Source: SIG603 sp963589785
GTDB lineage: Bacteria > Bacillota > Clostridia > Oscillospirales > Acutalibacteraceae
Assembly (NCBI GenBank): GCA_963589785.1
Contig: CAVAMJ010000004.1
Span: 86,157-150,156 of the forward strand
Direction of reading: 5' to 3'
DNA length: 64,000 bases
Below the pieces are notes generated by a model. The model did no database searches. It had not been told where the DNA came from and saw only the letters and a list, made by a program, of their open reading frames with translations. The translations under genes and the position numbers were made by a program. Of this stretch, positions 1-7,386 are shown piece after piece (position 1 is the stretch's first letter; every line of letters starts with the position of its first letter).

Positions 1-154
1 TCTCGCTGTCAACCCGTTCAACCAGCCCGGTGTTGAGAACTACAAGAAGAAAATGTTCGCACTTCTCGGAAAGCCCGGCTACGAGGCAGAGAGAGAGGTT
101 CTTGAGGCACAGATTTCTAAGGCTCAGGAAGAGCTTAAGAGTGTCGATTTTTAA
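1..154 (+). CDS. pgi: Glucose-6-phosphate isomerase, C-terminal end (partial)
   Basis: Only the last 50 codons are in the window, in the frame that starts at base 2 and ends with TAA at 152-154. The peptide begins LAVNPFNQPGVENYKK and continues with a MFALLGKPGYE segment. This matches the C-terminal signature of Firmicutes glucose-6-phosphate isomerase, which interconverts glucose-6-phosphate and fructose-6-phosphate in glycolysis. The catalytic residues lie upstream and cannot be checked. There is no clear terminator before the next gene 44 bases downstream, so the two may be co-transcribed. The call rests on one short but characteristic segment. Confidence 0.85.
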   Translation, partial: LAVNPFNQPGVENYKKKMFALLGKPGYEAEREVLEAQISKAQEELKSVDF

Positions 155-198
155 GGGATAACCCCCTTTCAAGTAAATACATTTAGGAGGAGCAAATA

Positions 199-600
199 AT
201 GATTACTCTTTTAACAGGAAAAAAAGGTTCAGGAAAAACTAAGAAGCTCATCGAGCTCGCAAATAAGGCAGCTAGCGAGTCCAAGGGAAACGTTGTTGTT
301 CTCGAGAAGGGCTCTAAGCTCACATATGATATCGCACCGTCAATCCGTCTTATCAATGTTGATGATTACAGCGTAAACGGCGAAGCTGGCCTTCAGGGCT
401 TTGTTTGCGGTATCCTCGCAGGCAACTACGACATCACAGATGTTTTCGTTGATTCTACTCTCAAGGTTATCGACGAGAGCGAGCTTGATGCATTTGTAAC
501 AGGTCTCGCACCTGCTGCAAAGGATGTTAATATCGTTCTTCTCGTTTCTGCAGACGACGCTGACATTCCGTCAAGCCTCACAGATTACATCGCAAAGTAA
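199..600 (+). CDS. Small P-loop NTPase-like protein, function unknown
   Basis: This 133-residue protein starts at an ATG placed 8 bases after AGGAGG. Residues 7-14 (GKKGSGKT) form a Walker A motif directly after the first beta strand. A hydrophobic strand ending in Asp (DVFVDSTLK, around residue 80) may be Walker B, and a further strand (VNIVLLVSADD) follows. No helicase, kinase or ABC signature is visible. The protein is too short for a full AAA or PilT-type ATPase, although proteins like this are sometimes labelled twitching-motility ATPases. It sits between pgi and a terminator. The nucleotide-binding fold is likely; the role is unknown. Confidence 0.7.
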   Translation: MITLLTGKKGSGKTKKLIELANKAASESKGNVVVLEKGSKLTYDIAPSIRLINVDDYSVNGEAGLQGFVCGILAGNYDITDVFVDSTLKVIDESELDAFVTGLAPAAKDVNIVLLVSADDADIPSSLTDYIAK

Positions 601-619
601 TCTTACGAAGTAAGACCTA

Positions 620-653
620 ATTACCGGCAGGACTTACCCTGTCGGTAATTTTG
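620..653 (+). terminator. Rho-independent terminator after the P-loop gene
   Basis: A 12-bp stem (620-631 with 638-649, one G-T pair) with a 6-base loop is followed by TTTT. It separates the pgi end and P-loop gene from the next promoter. Confidence 0.75.
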
Positions 654-721
654 AATATTGCCCGAAGATAAAAATAAGGGAAATTTCTTGAAAAATACGG
701 AAATTAAGCCCTCAATTTTTC

Positions 722-750
722 TTGACAAACGGGCTTAGTGTAAGTATAAT
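722..750 (+). promoter_or_regulatory. Consensus SigA promoter of the yceD-like/rpmF operon
   Basis: TTGACA at 722-727 and TATAAT at 745-750 are separated by exactly 17 bases. It lies 26 bases before the downstream start codon. Confidence 0.9.
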
Positions 751-775
751 AGACAAGTACGGTTTGAGGTGACTT

Positions 776-1276
776 ATGCGTATTGACCTAACAAGGGTTT
801 TTGCGGATGAAGAGAAGCAAATCGATATCGATTATGCTTTCAGCTTGAAGGATACCGAAGTTGACGGATGCTATCCTTTCGTTTCGCCTGTTAAGGTGAC
901 GGGAACGATTAAGCCGTTTGCCGGTTCTGCCGAGCTTACCGCACACGTGGAATATGTTTATTCCAAACCATGCGACAGATGTGCCGAGGAAACAACAAAG
1001 GATCTCAGTCTCGATGTATCTCACACAATCGTAACTGAGCTTAGCAACGAGGAGGACGACGATTCCTTCATCGTTATCGAGAATAAGGAGCTTGATTTAG
1101 ACGAGCTTATCTATTCCGATTTGATTCTCGAGATGCCTGTCAAGTTCCTGTGCAGTGAAAACTGCAAGGGATTATGCCCTACTTGCGGAGCTAATCTCAA
1201 CAGGACAACCTGCGATTGCAGTAAATCCCAAATAGATCCGAGATGGGCTATTCTGGGACAACTTATAGATGATTAA
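776..1276 (+). CDS. YceD/DUF177 family protein
   Basis: This 166-residue protein begins at ATG 776, a few bases after GAGGTG. The N-terminal half is beta-rich. A cysteine pair (CDRC, about residues 62-65) and a C-terminal cluster (CSENCKGLCPTCG, then CDC) suggest bound zinc. YceD family proteins are encoded next to rpmF in many bacteria and have been linked to 23S rRNA accumulation. Here rpmF starts only 23 bases downstream under the same strong promoter. The family call follows from the cysteine pattern and this pairing. The biochemical role remains poorly defined. Confidence 0.85.
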   Translation: MRIDLTRVFADEEKQIDIDYAFSLKDTEVDGCYPFVSPVKVTGTIKPFAGSAELTAHVEYVYSKPCDRCAEETTKDLSLDVSHTIVTELSNEEDDDSFIVIENKELDLDELIYSDLILEMPVKFLCSENCKGLCPTCGANLNRTTCDCSKSQIDPRWAILGQLIDD

Positions 1277-1299
1277 ATTATAAGAGGAGGTGCTAAGCC

Positions 1300-1482
1300 A
1301 TGGCTGTACCAAAGGCTAAAGTATCCAGTGCAAGACAGAATAAGAGACGTTCCAATGTTTGGAAGTTAAGTGCCCCTGCCCTCATGAAATGCCCACAGTG
1401 CGGTGAGTACAAGACACCTCACAGAGTATGTGGCAACTGCGGATATTACAACGGCAGACAGGTTATCAACAAGGAAGCTTAA
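1300..1482 (+). CDS. rpmF: 50S ribosomal protein L32, zinc-binding form
   Basis: A 60-residue basic protein starting MAVPKAKVSSARQNKRR, the standard L32 N-terminus. The motifs CPQC (residues 31-34) and CGNC (44-47) form the four-cysteine zinc ribbon of the C+ L32 variant. L32 is a late-assembling protein of the large subunit. A strong Shine-Dalgarno (GAGGAGGTG) lies just before the ATG. It is the second gene of the operon with the YceD-like protein and ends in a terminator. Bacteria often carry a zinc-free paralogue elsewhere; none is seen in this window. Confidence 0.97.
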   Translation: MAVPKAKVSSARQNKRRSNVWKLSAPALMKCPQCGEYKTPHRVCGNCGYYNGRQVINKEA

Positions 1483-1509
1483 GTAATATTACTGATTTTG
1501 TAATGCACG

Positions 1510-1543
1510 ATAGAGAAGGGGTTCACCTCTTCTCTATTTTTTT
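1510..1543 (+). terminator. Rho-independent terminator after rpmF
   Basis: A 12-bp stem (1510-1521 with 1526-1537, one G-T pair) and 4-base loop are followed by seven T. Confidence 0.85.
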
Positions 1544-1564
1544 GCTTAGATTTTGGCTTTTTTG

Positions 1565-1594
1565 TCGACAATTCGAGAGAAAATCTGATATAAT
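1565..1594 (+). promoter_or_regulatory. Extended -10 promoter of the Nudix/der operon
   Basis: TCGACA (1565-1570), an 18-base spacer, and TATAAT (1589-1594) preceded by TG at 1586-1587, an extended -10 element. Confidence 0.75.
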
Positions 1595-1653
1595 GATTAT
1601 ATGTGTATGTCTTAAAAGAGAGATATTATTAGATTATCAGAAGGCGAAAAAGT

Positions 1654-2085
1654 ATGACTGAATTTGAAGAGAGATACGGCAAAACAGTCAAGGTTGTAGC
1701 CGCACTCATTTGGGACGGCGGCAAAGAGAGATTTTTGGCGTGCAGAAGACCGCCCCACAAAACAAGAGGATTACTCTGGGAATTTGTCGGTGGCAAGGTG
1801 GAAAAGGGAGAGACTCCTTCGGAAGCACTTGTCCGTGAATGTGAGGAAGAGCTTGCGATAGAGGTCAAGGTGAACGATGTTTTCGCTGAGCTTACGCACG
1901 AATATCCCGATATGACAGTGAGGCTGACGCTTTTTAACTGCGAGATTAAATCGGGCGAGCCGAAACTTTTAGAGCACACAGAAATAAAATGGATGACCCC
2001 TGCCGAGACAGACGACTATGATTTTTGCCCGGCAGATGAAGATATATTGAAAAAGCTCAAAGAGCTTTCACTTAGAAGAAAATAA
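1654..2085 (+). CDS. Nudix hydrolase, MutT-like
   Basis: A 143-residue protein with a complete Nudix box, GGKVEKGETPSEALVRECEE (about residues 46-65), followed by EL. The glutamates of the REx2EE part coordinate magnesium for cleavage of nucleoside diphosphate linkages. The preceding CRRPPHKTRGLLWEF segment resembles MutT and dNTP pyrophosphohydrolases that clean up 8-oxo-dGTP or related nucleotides. The real substrate cannot be fixed from sequence. It starts behind a weak GAAGG Shine-Dalgarno and is 12 bases from der, sharing its promoter. Confidence 0.88.
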   Translation: MTEFEERYGKTVKVVAALIWDGGKERFLACRRPPHKTRGLLWEFVGGKVEKGETPSEALVRECEEELAIEVKVNDVFAELTHEYPDMTVRLTLFNCEIKSGEPKLLEHTEIKWMTPAETDDYDFCPADEDILKKLKELSLRRK

Positions 2086-2097
2086 GGAGGAAGAAAG

Positions 2098-3429
2098 ATG
2101 TCAAAACCGATAGTAGCAGTAGTCGGAAGACCGAATGTCGGAAAGAGCACGCTTTTTAATAAGCTTATCGGTCAGCGACTTTCAATAGTTGAGGACACCC
2201 CCGGCGTAACAAGAGACAGAATCTTCGGCGAATGCGAATGGCAGACAAGAAAATTCACCCTCGTTGATACAGGCGGTATCGAGCCGAAGTCGAACGACGT
2301 AATCATTTCTCAGATGAGAGAGCAGGCTCAGCTTGCTATGGACAGCGCCGACGTAATTATCTTTGTTACCGATTTGCGCTCAGGCGTAGTAAACACAGAT
2401 ATGGAAATTGCGGATATGCTCATGCGTTCCCGTGTCCCTGTTGTTCTTTGCGTAAATAAATGCGACTCTGTCGGTGATCCGCCGGCAGAATTCTATGAAT
2501 TCTATAATTTAGGTCTCGGCGATCCGATAGCCGTTTCTTCCGTGCACGGTCACGGAACCGGCGATTTGCTTGATGCCGTCATGCAGTATTTCCCACCGGA
2601 AGAGGACGAGGACGAGGAAAGCGAGATCATCAAGGTTGCCGTTATCGGTAAGCCTAACGTAGGAAAATCCTCCCTTGTCAACCGTGTATCGGGCGAAAAC
2701 AGATGTATCGTTTCCGATATTGCCGGTACTACAAGAGACGCAATCGATATGACGATTGAAAATAAATTTGGCACATTCACATTCATCGATACAGCTGGTC
2801 TCAGACGCCAGAGCCGAGTAAATGATTCTATCGAGAAGTACTCTAACCTTCGTGCCGAAATGGCTGTTGACAGAGCCGATGTATGCGTTATCATGATTGA
2901 CGCTGAAGTCGGATTTACCGAGCAGGACTCTAAGGTAGCGGGAATCGCTCATGAGGCGGGCAAGGCTTGTATCATTGCCGTCAACAAGTGGGATGCCGTA
3001 GAAAAGGATACAGGCACACTTGAGGCATACAGAAAGTCTCTCGAGAATGATTTCTCGTTTATGTCGTATGCGCCGATTATCTTCATCTCAGCTAAGACAG
3101 GACAGAGACTCGACCAGCTCTTCGAGATGATCAAGACAGTTGCCGCAAATAACGCTATGAGAATTACAACAGGTACTCTCAACGATATTTTGGCTCAGGC
3201 TACCGCAAGAGTTCAGCCTCCTACGGACAAGGGCAGACGACTCAAGATTTATTATCTCACACAGGCAAGCACAAAGCCGCCTACGTTTGTTTTCTTTGTA
3301 AATTCAAAGGAGCTTTTCCACTTTTCTTATCAGAGATATTTGGAGAACAGAATCAGAGAGGTTTTCGCACTTGAGGGAACTCCGATTCACTTTATAATCA
3401 GAGAAAAGGGCGAAAAGAACCCTCAGTAA
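2098..3429 (+). CDS. der: Ribosome-assembly GTPase Der (EngA)
   Basis: A 443-residue tandem GTPase, the usual Der length. The first G domain has P-loop GRPNVGKST (residues 9-17), DTPG and DTGG switch motifs, and NKCD. The second has P-loop GKPNVGKSS near residue 184, a DTAG motif and NKWD. A C-terminal KH-like domain follows (about residues 350-443). Der acts in late 50S subunit maturation. AAGGAGG overlaps the stop codon of the Nudix gene, which indicates translational coupling. All key GTPase motifs are intact. Confidence 0.97.
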   Translation: MSKPIVAVVGRPNVGKSTLFNKLIGQRLSIVEDTPGVTRDRIFGECEWQTRKFTLVDTGGIEPKSNDVIISQMREQAQLAMDSADVIIFVTDLRSGVVNTDMEIADMLMRSRVPVVLCVNKCDSVGDPPAEFYEFYNLGLGDPIAVSSVHGHGTGDLLDAVMQYFPPEEDEDEESEIIKVAVIGKPNVGKSSLVNRVSGENRCIVSDIAGTTRDAIDMTIENKFGTFTFIDTAGLRRQSRVNDSIEKYSNLRAEMAVDRADVCVIMIDAEVGFTEQDSKVAGIAHEAGKACIIAVNKWDAVEKDTGTLEAYRKSLENDFSFMSYAPIIFISAKTGQRLDQLFEMIKTVAANNAMRITTGTLNDILAQATARVQPPTDKGRRLKIYYLTQASTKPPTFVFFVNSKELFHFSYQRYLENRIREVFALEGTPIHFIIREKGEKNPQ

Positions 3430-3471
3430 TATTCAAATTCTAAAGTAAACAAATAAAGGACGGATAGTACT

Positions 3472-4185
3472 ATGCATGCATCAGACATTACATATATTAT
3501 TGTTCCGGCAATACTTTCGGCAATAATCGCATATTTGCTCGGAAGTCTCAACTTTTCAATAATTTTGACAAAGCTTAAGCATGACGACGTAAGAAAATAC
3601 GGCAGCGGAAACGCAGGCATGACCAATATGCTCAGAGTTTATGGCAAGGGCCCCGCTATCGCTACCTTCGTGCTTGACTTTTTGAAGTGTGCGGCGGCAA
3701 TACTCATTGCACGCGCCATGATAAGAACAACCGTGGACGCAAATCTTCTCTCTGTCGATTATATTGATTTGAGCGGCTATGTAGCGGGCTACGCTTGTAT
3801 GCTTGGCCATATGTTCCCGATTTATTTCGGTTTCCGTGGCGGCAAGGGCGTTGTTACAAGCACGGCACTCATGCTTTTCATCGACTGGAGATGTTTCCTT
3901 GCGGTCATCGCAGTTTTTCTTGTTATATTTGTTTGGAAGAAGATAATTTCCCTCGGCTCGATAATCGGTGCGGCGGTTTATCCGATTTCCACATTCCTAT
4001 TCACCTATTTCTTCGACTTCTATAAAAGTCCGCTCGCAAATCACGGAGACAAAACGGGTATGTATGTGATACTCGTCACTTTGCTCTCGTTTCTTGTCGG
4101 CGCAACCGTTATCATCAAGCATCACGCAAATATCAAGCGTCTGATTGAGGGAACGGAAAAGCCAATAACCGCAAAAAAGGCTTGA
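3472..4185 (+). CDS. plsY: Glycerol-3-phosphate acyltransferase PlsY
   Basis: A 237-residue multi-pass membrane protein. The PlsY signatures are present: GSGNAGMTNMLRVYGKGPA (about residues 44-62, usually GSGNPGxTN) and GFRGGKGVVTS (about 122-132). PlsY transfers an acyl group from acyl-phosphate to glycerol-3-phosphate in the first step of phospholipid synthesis. About six membrane segments can be seen. AAAGGA precedes the ATG. The der-plsY neighbourhood is common in Firmicutes. Ala replaces the usual Pro in motif 1, a mild variation. Confidence 0.93.
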   Translation: MHASDITYIIVPAILSAIIAYLLGSLNFSIILTKLKHDDVRKYGSGNAGMTNMLRVYGKGPAIATFVLDFLKCAAAILIARAMIRTTVDANLLSVDYIDLSGYVAGYACMLGHMFPIYFGFRGGKGVVTSTALMLFIDWRCFLAVIAVFLVIFVWKKIISLGSIIGAAVYPISTFLFTYFFDFYKSPLANHGDKTGMYVILVTLLSFLVGATVIIKHHANIKRLIEGTEKPITAKKA

Positions 4186-4198
4186 AATGGCTAAAAGG

Positions 4199-4227
4199 TT
4201 GACTAATCACTTAAAATGTAGTATTAT
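4199..4227 (+). promoter_or_regulatory. Promoter of murA
   Basis: TTGACT (4199-4204), 17-base spacer, TATTAT (4222-4227). The -35 lies just after the plsY stop. Confidence 0.7.
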
Positions 4228-4254
4228 AATTCGGTGTAATATGTAAACCGAATT
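4228..4254 (+). promoter_or_regulatory. Hairpin in the murA 5' leader
   Basis: AATTCGG (4228-4234) pairs perfectly with CCGAATT (4248-4254) around a 13-base loop, at the predicted 5' end of the murA mRNA. There is no T run, so it is not a terminator. It may protect the 5' end or be regulatory. Confidence 0.5.
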
Positions 4255-4321
4255 GTTCGGCTATTAAATTGGTTAGTAAATTCTAAAGTGTAAATAAACA
4301 AATATAATAGGAAGTGTAATT

Positions 4322-5608
4322 TTGGATAAATTTATTATCAGGGGCGGTAACGTTCTGAACGGCGAGGTAACAATAAGCGGAGCAAAGAATGCTGCCGTTG
4401 CTATCATCCCGGCGGCTCTTCTTGCAGAGGGCCCATGCAGAATCGAGAATGTACCTGATGTTTCCGATGTCAATATTCTCACTGAGATTTTGGCACAAAT
4501 GGGAGCAGACGTTCATTATGTTGATAAAAATACCATTGATATAGACCCTACAACCATCGATACCTATGAGGTTCCGAGTGAGCTTGGACGAAAGATGAGA
4601 GGCTCATACTATTTCATCGGAGCATTGCTCTCAAGGTTCAACAAGGCTATCGCTCCGCTTCCGGGTGGCTGTGATTTCGGCGTTCGACCTATTGACCAGC
4701 ACCTCAAGGGCTTTGAGGCACTTGGCTGCACCTATGACGTCAAGGAGAATGCTCAGATTGAGGTTCATGCGGACGAGCTCAAGGGTGCTAACATCTACCT
4801 CGACATGGTAACTGTCGGTGCTACTATCAATATCATGCTTGCGGCGGTTAAGGCTAACGGTTTAACCGTAATCGAGAATGCCGCAAGAGAGCCGCATATC
4901 GTTGACGTAGCTAACTTCCTCAACACTATGGGAGCTAATATCAGCGGTGCGGGTACAGATACGATAAAGGTTAGAGGCGTAAAGCATCTTAAGGGTGTTT
5001 GCTACTCTGTCATTCCCGATCAGATTGAGGCGGGAACATATATGGCTGCTGTTGCGGCTACAGGCGGAAATGTTCTCATAAAGAATGTTACACCGAAGCA
5101 CCTCGAGTCTATCACTGCTAAGCTTGAAGAGATGGGCGTTAAGATTTACGAATATGATGATTCAATCAGAGTGGTTCGTGATCAGCCGCTTAAAAAGTGC
5201 AACGTTAAGACAATGCCGCATCCGGGCTTTCCTACCGATATGCAGCCGCAAATCGGTGTTGTGCTCAGCATAGCAAACGGAACGAGCATCATTAACGAGA
5301 ATGTCTGGGAGAACCGTTTCAGATATATCGAGGAGTTAAAGCGCCTCGGTGCAAAGGTCACCGTTAACGGAAGAATTGCCGTTATCGAGGGTGTGCCTGA
5401 GCTTAAGGGTGGCCCTGTCAAAGCGGTTGATTTGCGTGCGGGTGCCGCAATGATTATCGCAGGCCTTGTGGCAAAGGGAACCACGAGCGTTGAGGAAATC
5501 AGACATATCCAGCGTGGCTACGAGGATATTGTCGGCAAGCTTACTAAGCTTGGAGCAGATATTTATCTTCAGCATAAGCCTGATTCTGCGGCGGATAAAA
5601 TCGGCTAA
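4322..5608 (+). CDS. murA: UDP-N-acetylglucosamine 1-carboxyvinyltransferase MurA
   Basis: A 428-residue enzyme starting at TTG 4322, 7 bases after AGGAAG. The N-terminus (FIIRGGNVLNGEVTISGAKN) contains the conserved Lys-Asn pair. The loop PLPGGCDFGVRPID carries the catalytic Cys117, the residue attacked by fosfomycin. MurA transfers enolpyruvate from PEP to UDP-GlcNAc, the first committed step of peptidoglycan synthesis. Length and motifs are complete. Clostridia often have two MurA copies; only this one lies in the window. It has its own promoter and leader hairpin. Confidence 0.96.
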   Translation: MDKFIIRGGNVLNGEVTISGAKNAAVAIIPAALLAEGPCRIENVPDVSDVNILTEILAQMGADVHYVDKNTIDIDPTTIDTYEVPSELGRKMRGSYYFIGALLSRFNKAIAPLPGGCDFGVRPIDQHLKGFEALGCTYDVKENAQIEVHADELKGANIYLDMVTVGATINIMLAAVKANGLTVIENAAREPHIVDVANFLNTMGANISGAGTDTIKVRGVKHLKGVCYSVIPDQIEAGTYMAAVAATGGNVLIKNVTPKHLESITAKLEEMGVKIYEYDDSIRVVRDQPLKKCNVKTMPHPGFPTDMQPQIGVVLSIANGTSIINENVWENRFRYIEELKRLGAKVTVNGRIAVIEGVPELKGGPVKAVDLRAGAAMIIAGLVAKGTTSVEEIRHIQRGYEDIVGKLTKLGADIYLQHKPDSAADKIG

Positions 5609-5635
5609 GTTAAAAAACAAGAGATAAAATGAAAT

Positions 5636-5666
5636 ACAGTCTCGGCAAAACCGAGGCTGTTTTTTT
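5636..5666 (+). terminator. Terminator after murA
   Basis: ACAG-T-CTCGG pairs with CCGAG-G-CTGT around AAAA, followed by seven T. The next gene starts 14 bases later, so some read-through is likely. Confidence 0.75.
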
Positions 5667-5680
5667 GCGAGGTTAGGTTA

Positions 5681-6472
5681 ATGGCGAGACTTATTCCGCT
5701 TTTCAGCGGCAGCAGCGGAAACAGCTACTTTTTGGGCGAAAACGACAACGGAATACTCATTGACATCGGCAGAAACTGCAAGCAGACAACAGAGATGCTC
5801 AAAAGCCTGAGCATTGCTCCCGAAGCGGTTAAGGCTATTTTTGTCACACATGAGCACAGCGACCATGTGAAGGGCTTGAGAGTTTTCTCCTCGAAATATA
5901 AGACACCCGTCTATGCGACGGGCGGCACGCTTAATGCACTTAGAAGCATGGGGGAGCTCAACGATAAATTTCCGCAGTATGAAATAGGTGACGGCGCATC
6001 TGTGGCGGGTATGAGCGTGTTTCCGTTTCACACATCTCACGACTGTGCAGAAAGCTGTGGCTATCGTGTGGAAATGCCTGACGGAAAGGTTTTTTCGCTT
6101 GCCACTGACCTTGGCTTTGTTTCCGATGAGGTTAAGGACGGAATAAAGGGTTCTGACTATATCGTCATTGAGTCTAATCACGATGTGAGAATGCTCAACA
6201 ACGGCCCGTACCCGTATCAACTAAAGAGAAGAATACTCTCCGACAGAGGACATCTCTCAAACGACAGCTGCGCACACTTTTTGCCGGAGCTTATCAAAAA
6301 CGGCACGAGAAGTTTCATGCTTGCTCATTTGAGCCATGAAAACAATCTTCCCGAGCTTGCCTACGAGACAAGCGCCTGTGAGCTTAAAATGGAGGGTATG
6401 TGCGAAAATATCGATTTCACGCTGACCTGTGCACGCCGTGAGAATACGGACGGCAGAACAATCATTTTTTGA
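5681..6472 (+). CDS. MBL-fold metallohydrolase, WalJ/YycJ-like
   Basis: A 263-residue metallo-beta-lactamase-fold protein. The N-terminal LFSGSSGNSYFL segment and the metal-binding motif THEHSDHVKG (about residues 54-63) are typical of the WalJ (YycJ) group. Other likely metal ligands are the His in FHTSHDCAES and the Asp in LATDLGFV. WalJ proteins have been connected to cell-wall and DNA-repair coordination in Firmicutes, but their substrate is not settled. Here it is 16 bases from rlmH. In many Firmicutes walJ and rlmH (yydA) lie close together, which supports the assignment. Confidence 0.85.
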   Translation: MARLIPLFSGSSGNSYFLGENDNGILIDIGRNCKQTTEMLKSLSIAPEAVKAIFVTHEHSDHVKGLRVFSSKYKTPVYATGGTLNALRSMGELNDKFPQYEIGDGASVAGMSVFPFHTSHDCAESCGYRVEMPDGKVFSLATDLGFVSDEVKDGIKGSDYIVIESNHDVRMLNNGPYPYQLKRRILSDRGHLSNDSCAHFLPELIKNGTRSFMLAHLSHENNLPELAYETSACELKMEGMCENIDFTLTCARRENTDGRTIIF

Positions 6473-6488
6473 CGGAGAGACAAGAACT

Positions 6489-6971
6489 ATGCAGACGGTT
6501 AAAATTATATGTGTCGGAAATCTCAAGGAGAAATATTGGCGAGACGCCGTGAGCGAATACACCAAGCGTTTGGGCGCATTCTGCAAGTTCTCCATAGACG
6601 AGATACCCGAATATAAACTTCCGAATAATCCTGCCGATAAGGACATAGAAAAAGCCCTTAGCGAGGAGGGTAAAATAATCCTCAAGTATGCGGCGGACGC
6701 AAGATGCAAGATAATTCCGCTTGTCATTGAGGGCAAGACCTATTCATCAGAGGGACTCGCAAAGATGATAGAGAACGAGGCTGTCGGCGGAGAAAGCGCA
6801 CTTGCCTTTGTTATCGGTTCTTCTCACGGACTTTCCGACGAGGTGAAAAAAGCGGGCAAGGGGATTTCCATGTCGCCCATGACCTTTCCGCATCAGCTTG
6901 CGAGGGTTATGCTCTGCGAGCAGATTTACCGTGCTTTTTCCATAAACAACGGCAGTAAATATCACAAGTAA
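6489..6971 (+). CDS. rlmH: 23S rRNA pseudouridine1915 N3-methyltransferase RlmH
   Basis: A 160-residue SPOUT methyltransferase starting MQTVKIICVGNLKEKYW. The ATG at 6489 follows GGAGAGA by 10 bases and gives the normal RlmH length; an in-frame start at 6429 would overlap the previous gene. The C-terminal knot motifs are complete: ALAFVIGSSHGLSDEV binds S-adenosylmethionine, and SMSPMTFPHQLARVMLCEQI and YRAFSINNGSKYHK close the protein. RlmH methylates a pseudouridine in helix 69 of assembled 70S ribosomes. Start confidence is high. Confidence 0.97.
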   Translation: MQTVKIICVGNLKEKYWRDAVSEYTKRLGAFCKFSIDEIPEYKLPNNPADKDIEKALSEEGKIILKYAADARCKIIPLVIEGKTYSSEGLAKMIENEAVGGESALAFVIGSSHGLSDEVKKAGKGISMSPMTFPHQLARVMLCEQIYRAFSINNGSKYHK

Positions 6972-6996
6972 TAAAATTTACATTAATTTATGCTTT

Positions 6997-7031
6997 GAGG
7001 TCGCAGAGATTTTTCTGCGGTCTCTTTTTTT
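6997..7031 (+). terminator. Terminator after rlmH
   Basis: GAGGTCGCAG pairs with CTGCGGTCTC (two G-T pairs) around AGATTTTT, followed by TTTTTTT. Confidence 0.8.
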
Positions 7032-7280
7032 GTTAATGTGTACAAATTTAAGGGCTGAAAACACGAAAAGCAGCCTGTTAATCTTATGCTCCTGTTCTTT
7101 GAATTTAGGAAAATTTATGTGATTAACTGTTTTTAGGTAATGATTATTTCTCATTTCGATTAATTGCATATCGAATAGTGCATAATTTAGCGAATTTAGT
7201 TTAAATTTTCGTGGCTGAGCAACTTGCACAATAAATTCTATGTACTATTATAATTATTATTATTTGAGTTATAAAAAGTA
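7032..7280 (+). other. AT-rich intergenic region upstream of binding protein 1
   Basis: I see no gene here. It contains a 15-base segment, AATTTAGCGAATTTA at 7184-7198, that recurs exactly at 12005-12019 upstream of binding protein 3 at a similar distance from the promoter. It may be a shared upstream regulatory element. Confidence 0.4.
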
Positions 7281-7309
7281 TTGACATTAATAAAATTCGG
7301 GAGTATCCT
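7281..7309 (+). promoter_or_regulatory. Promoter of binding protein 1
   Basis: TTGACA (7281-7286), 17-base spacer, TATCCT (7304-7309). The predicted transcript starts near 7316, just before the leader hairpin. Confidence 0.75.
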
Positions 7310-7323
7310 AAAACTGCGCAAAG

Positions 7324-7349
7324 ACCTCAGGTTGTGCTAAGCATGGGGT
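7324..7349 (+). promoter_or_regulatory. Leader hairpin with TTGTGCTA loop (binding protein 1)
   Basis: ACCTCA (7324-7329) can pair with TGGGGT (7344-7349, one T-G pair). The loop contains TTGTGCTA (7332-7339), which is the exact reverse complement of TAGCACAA in the terminator loop of the same gene (9410-9417). An alternative local pairing of TTGTGC with upstream GCGCAA (7317-7322) also exists. Confidence 0.55.
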
Positions 7350-7386
7350 TAAGCGGCGATATAAGGTTTAACGGGAGGATTTTTCA

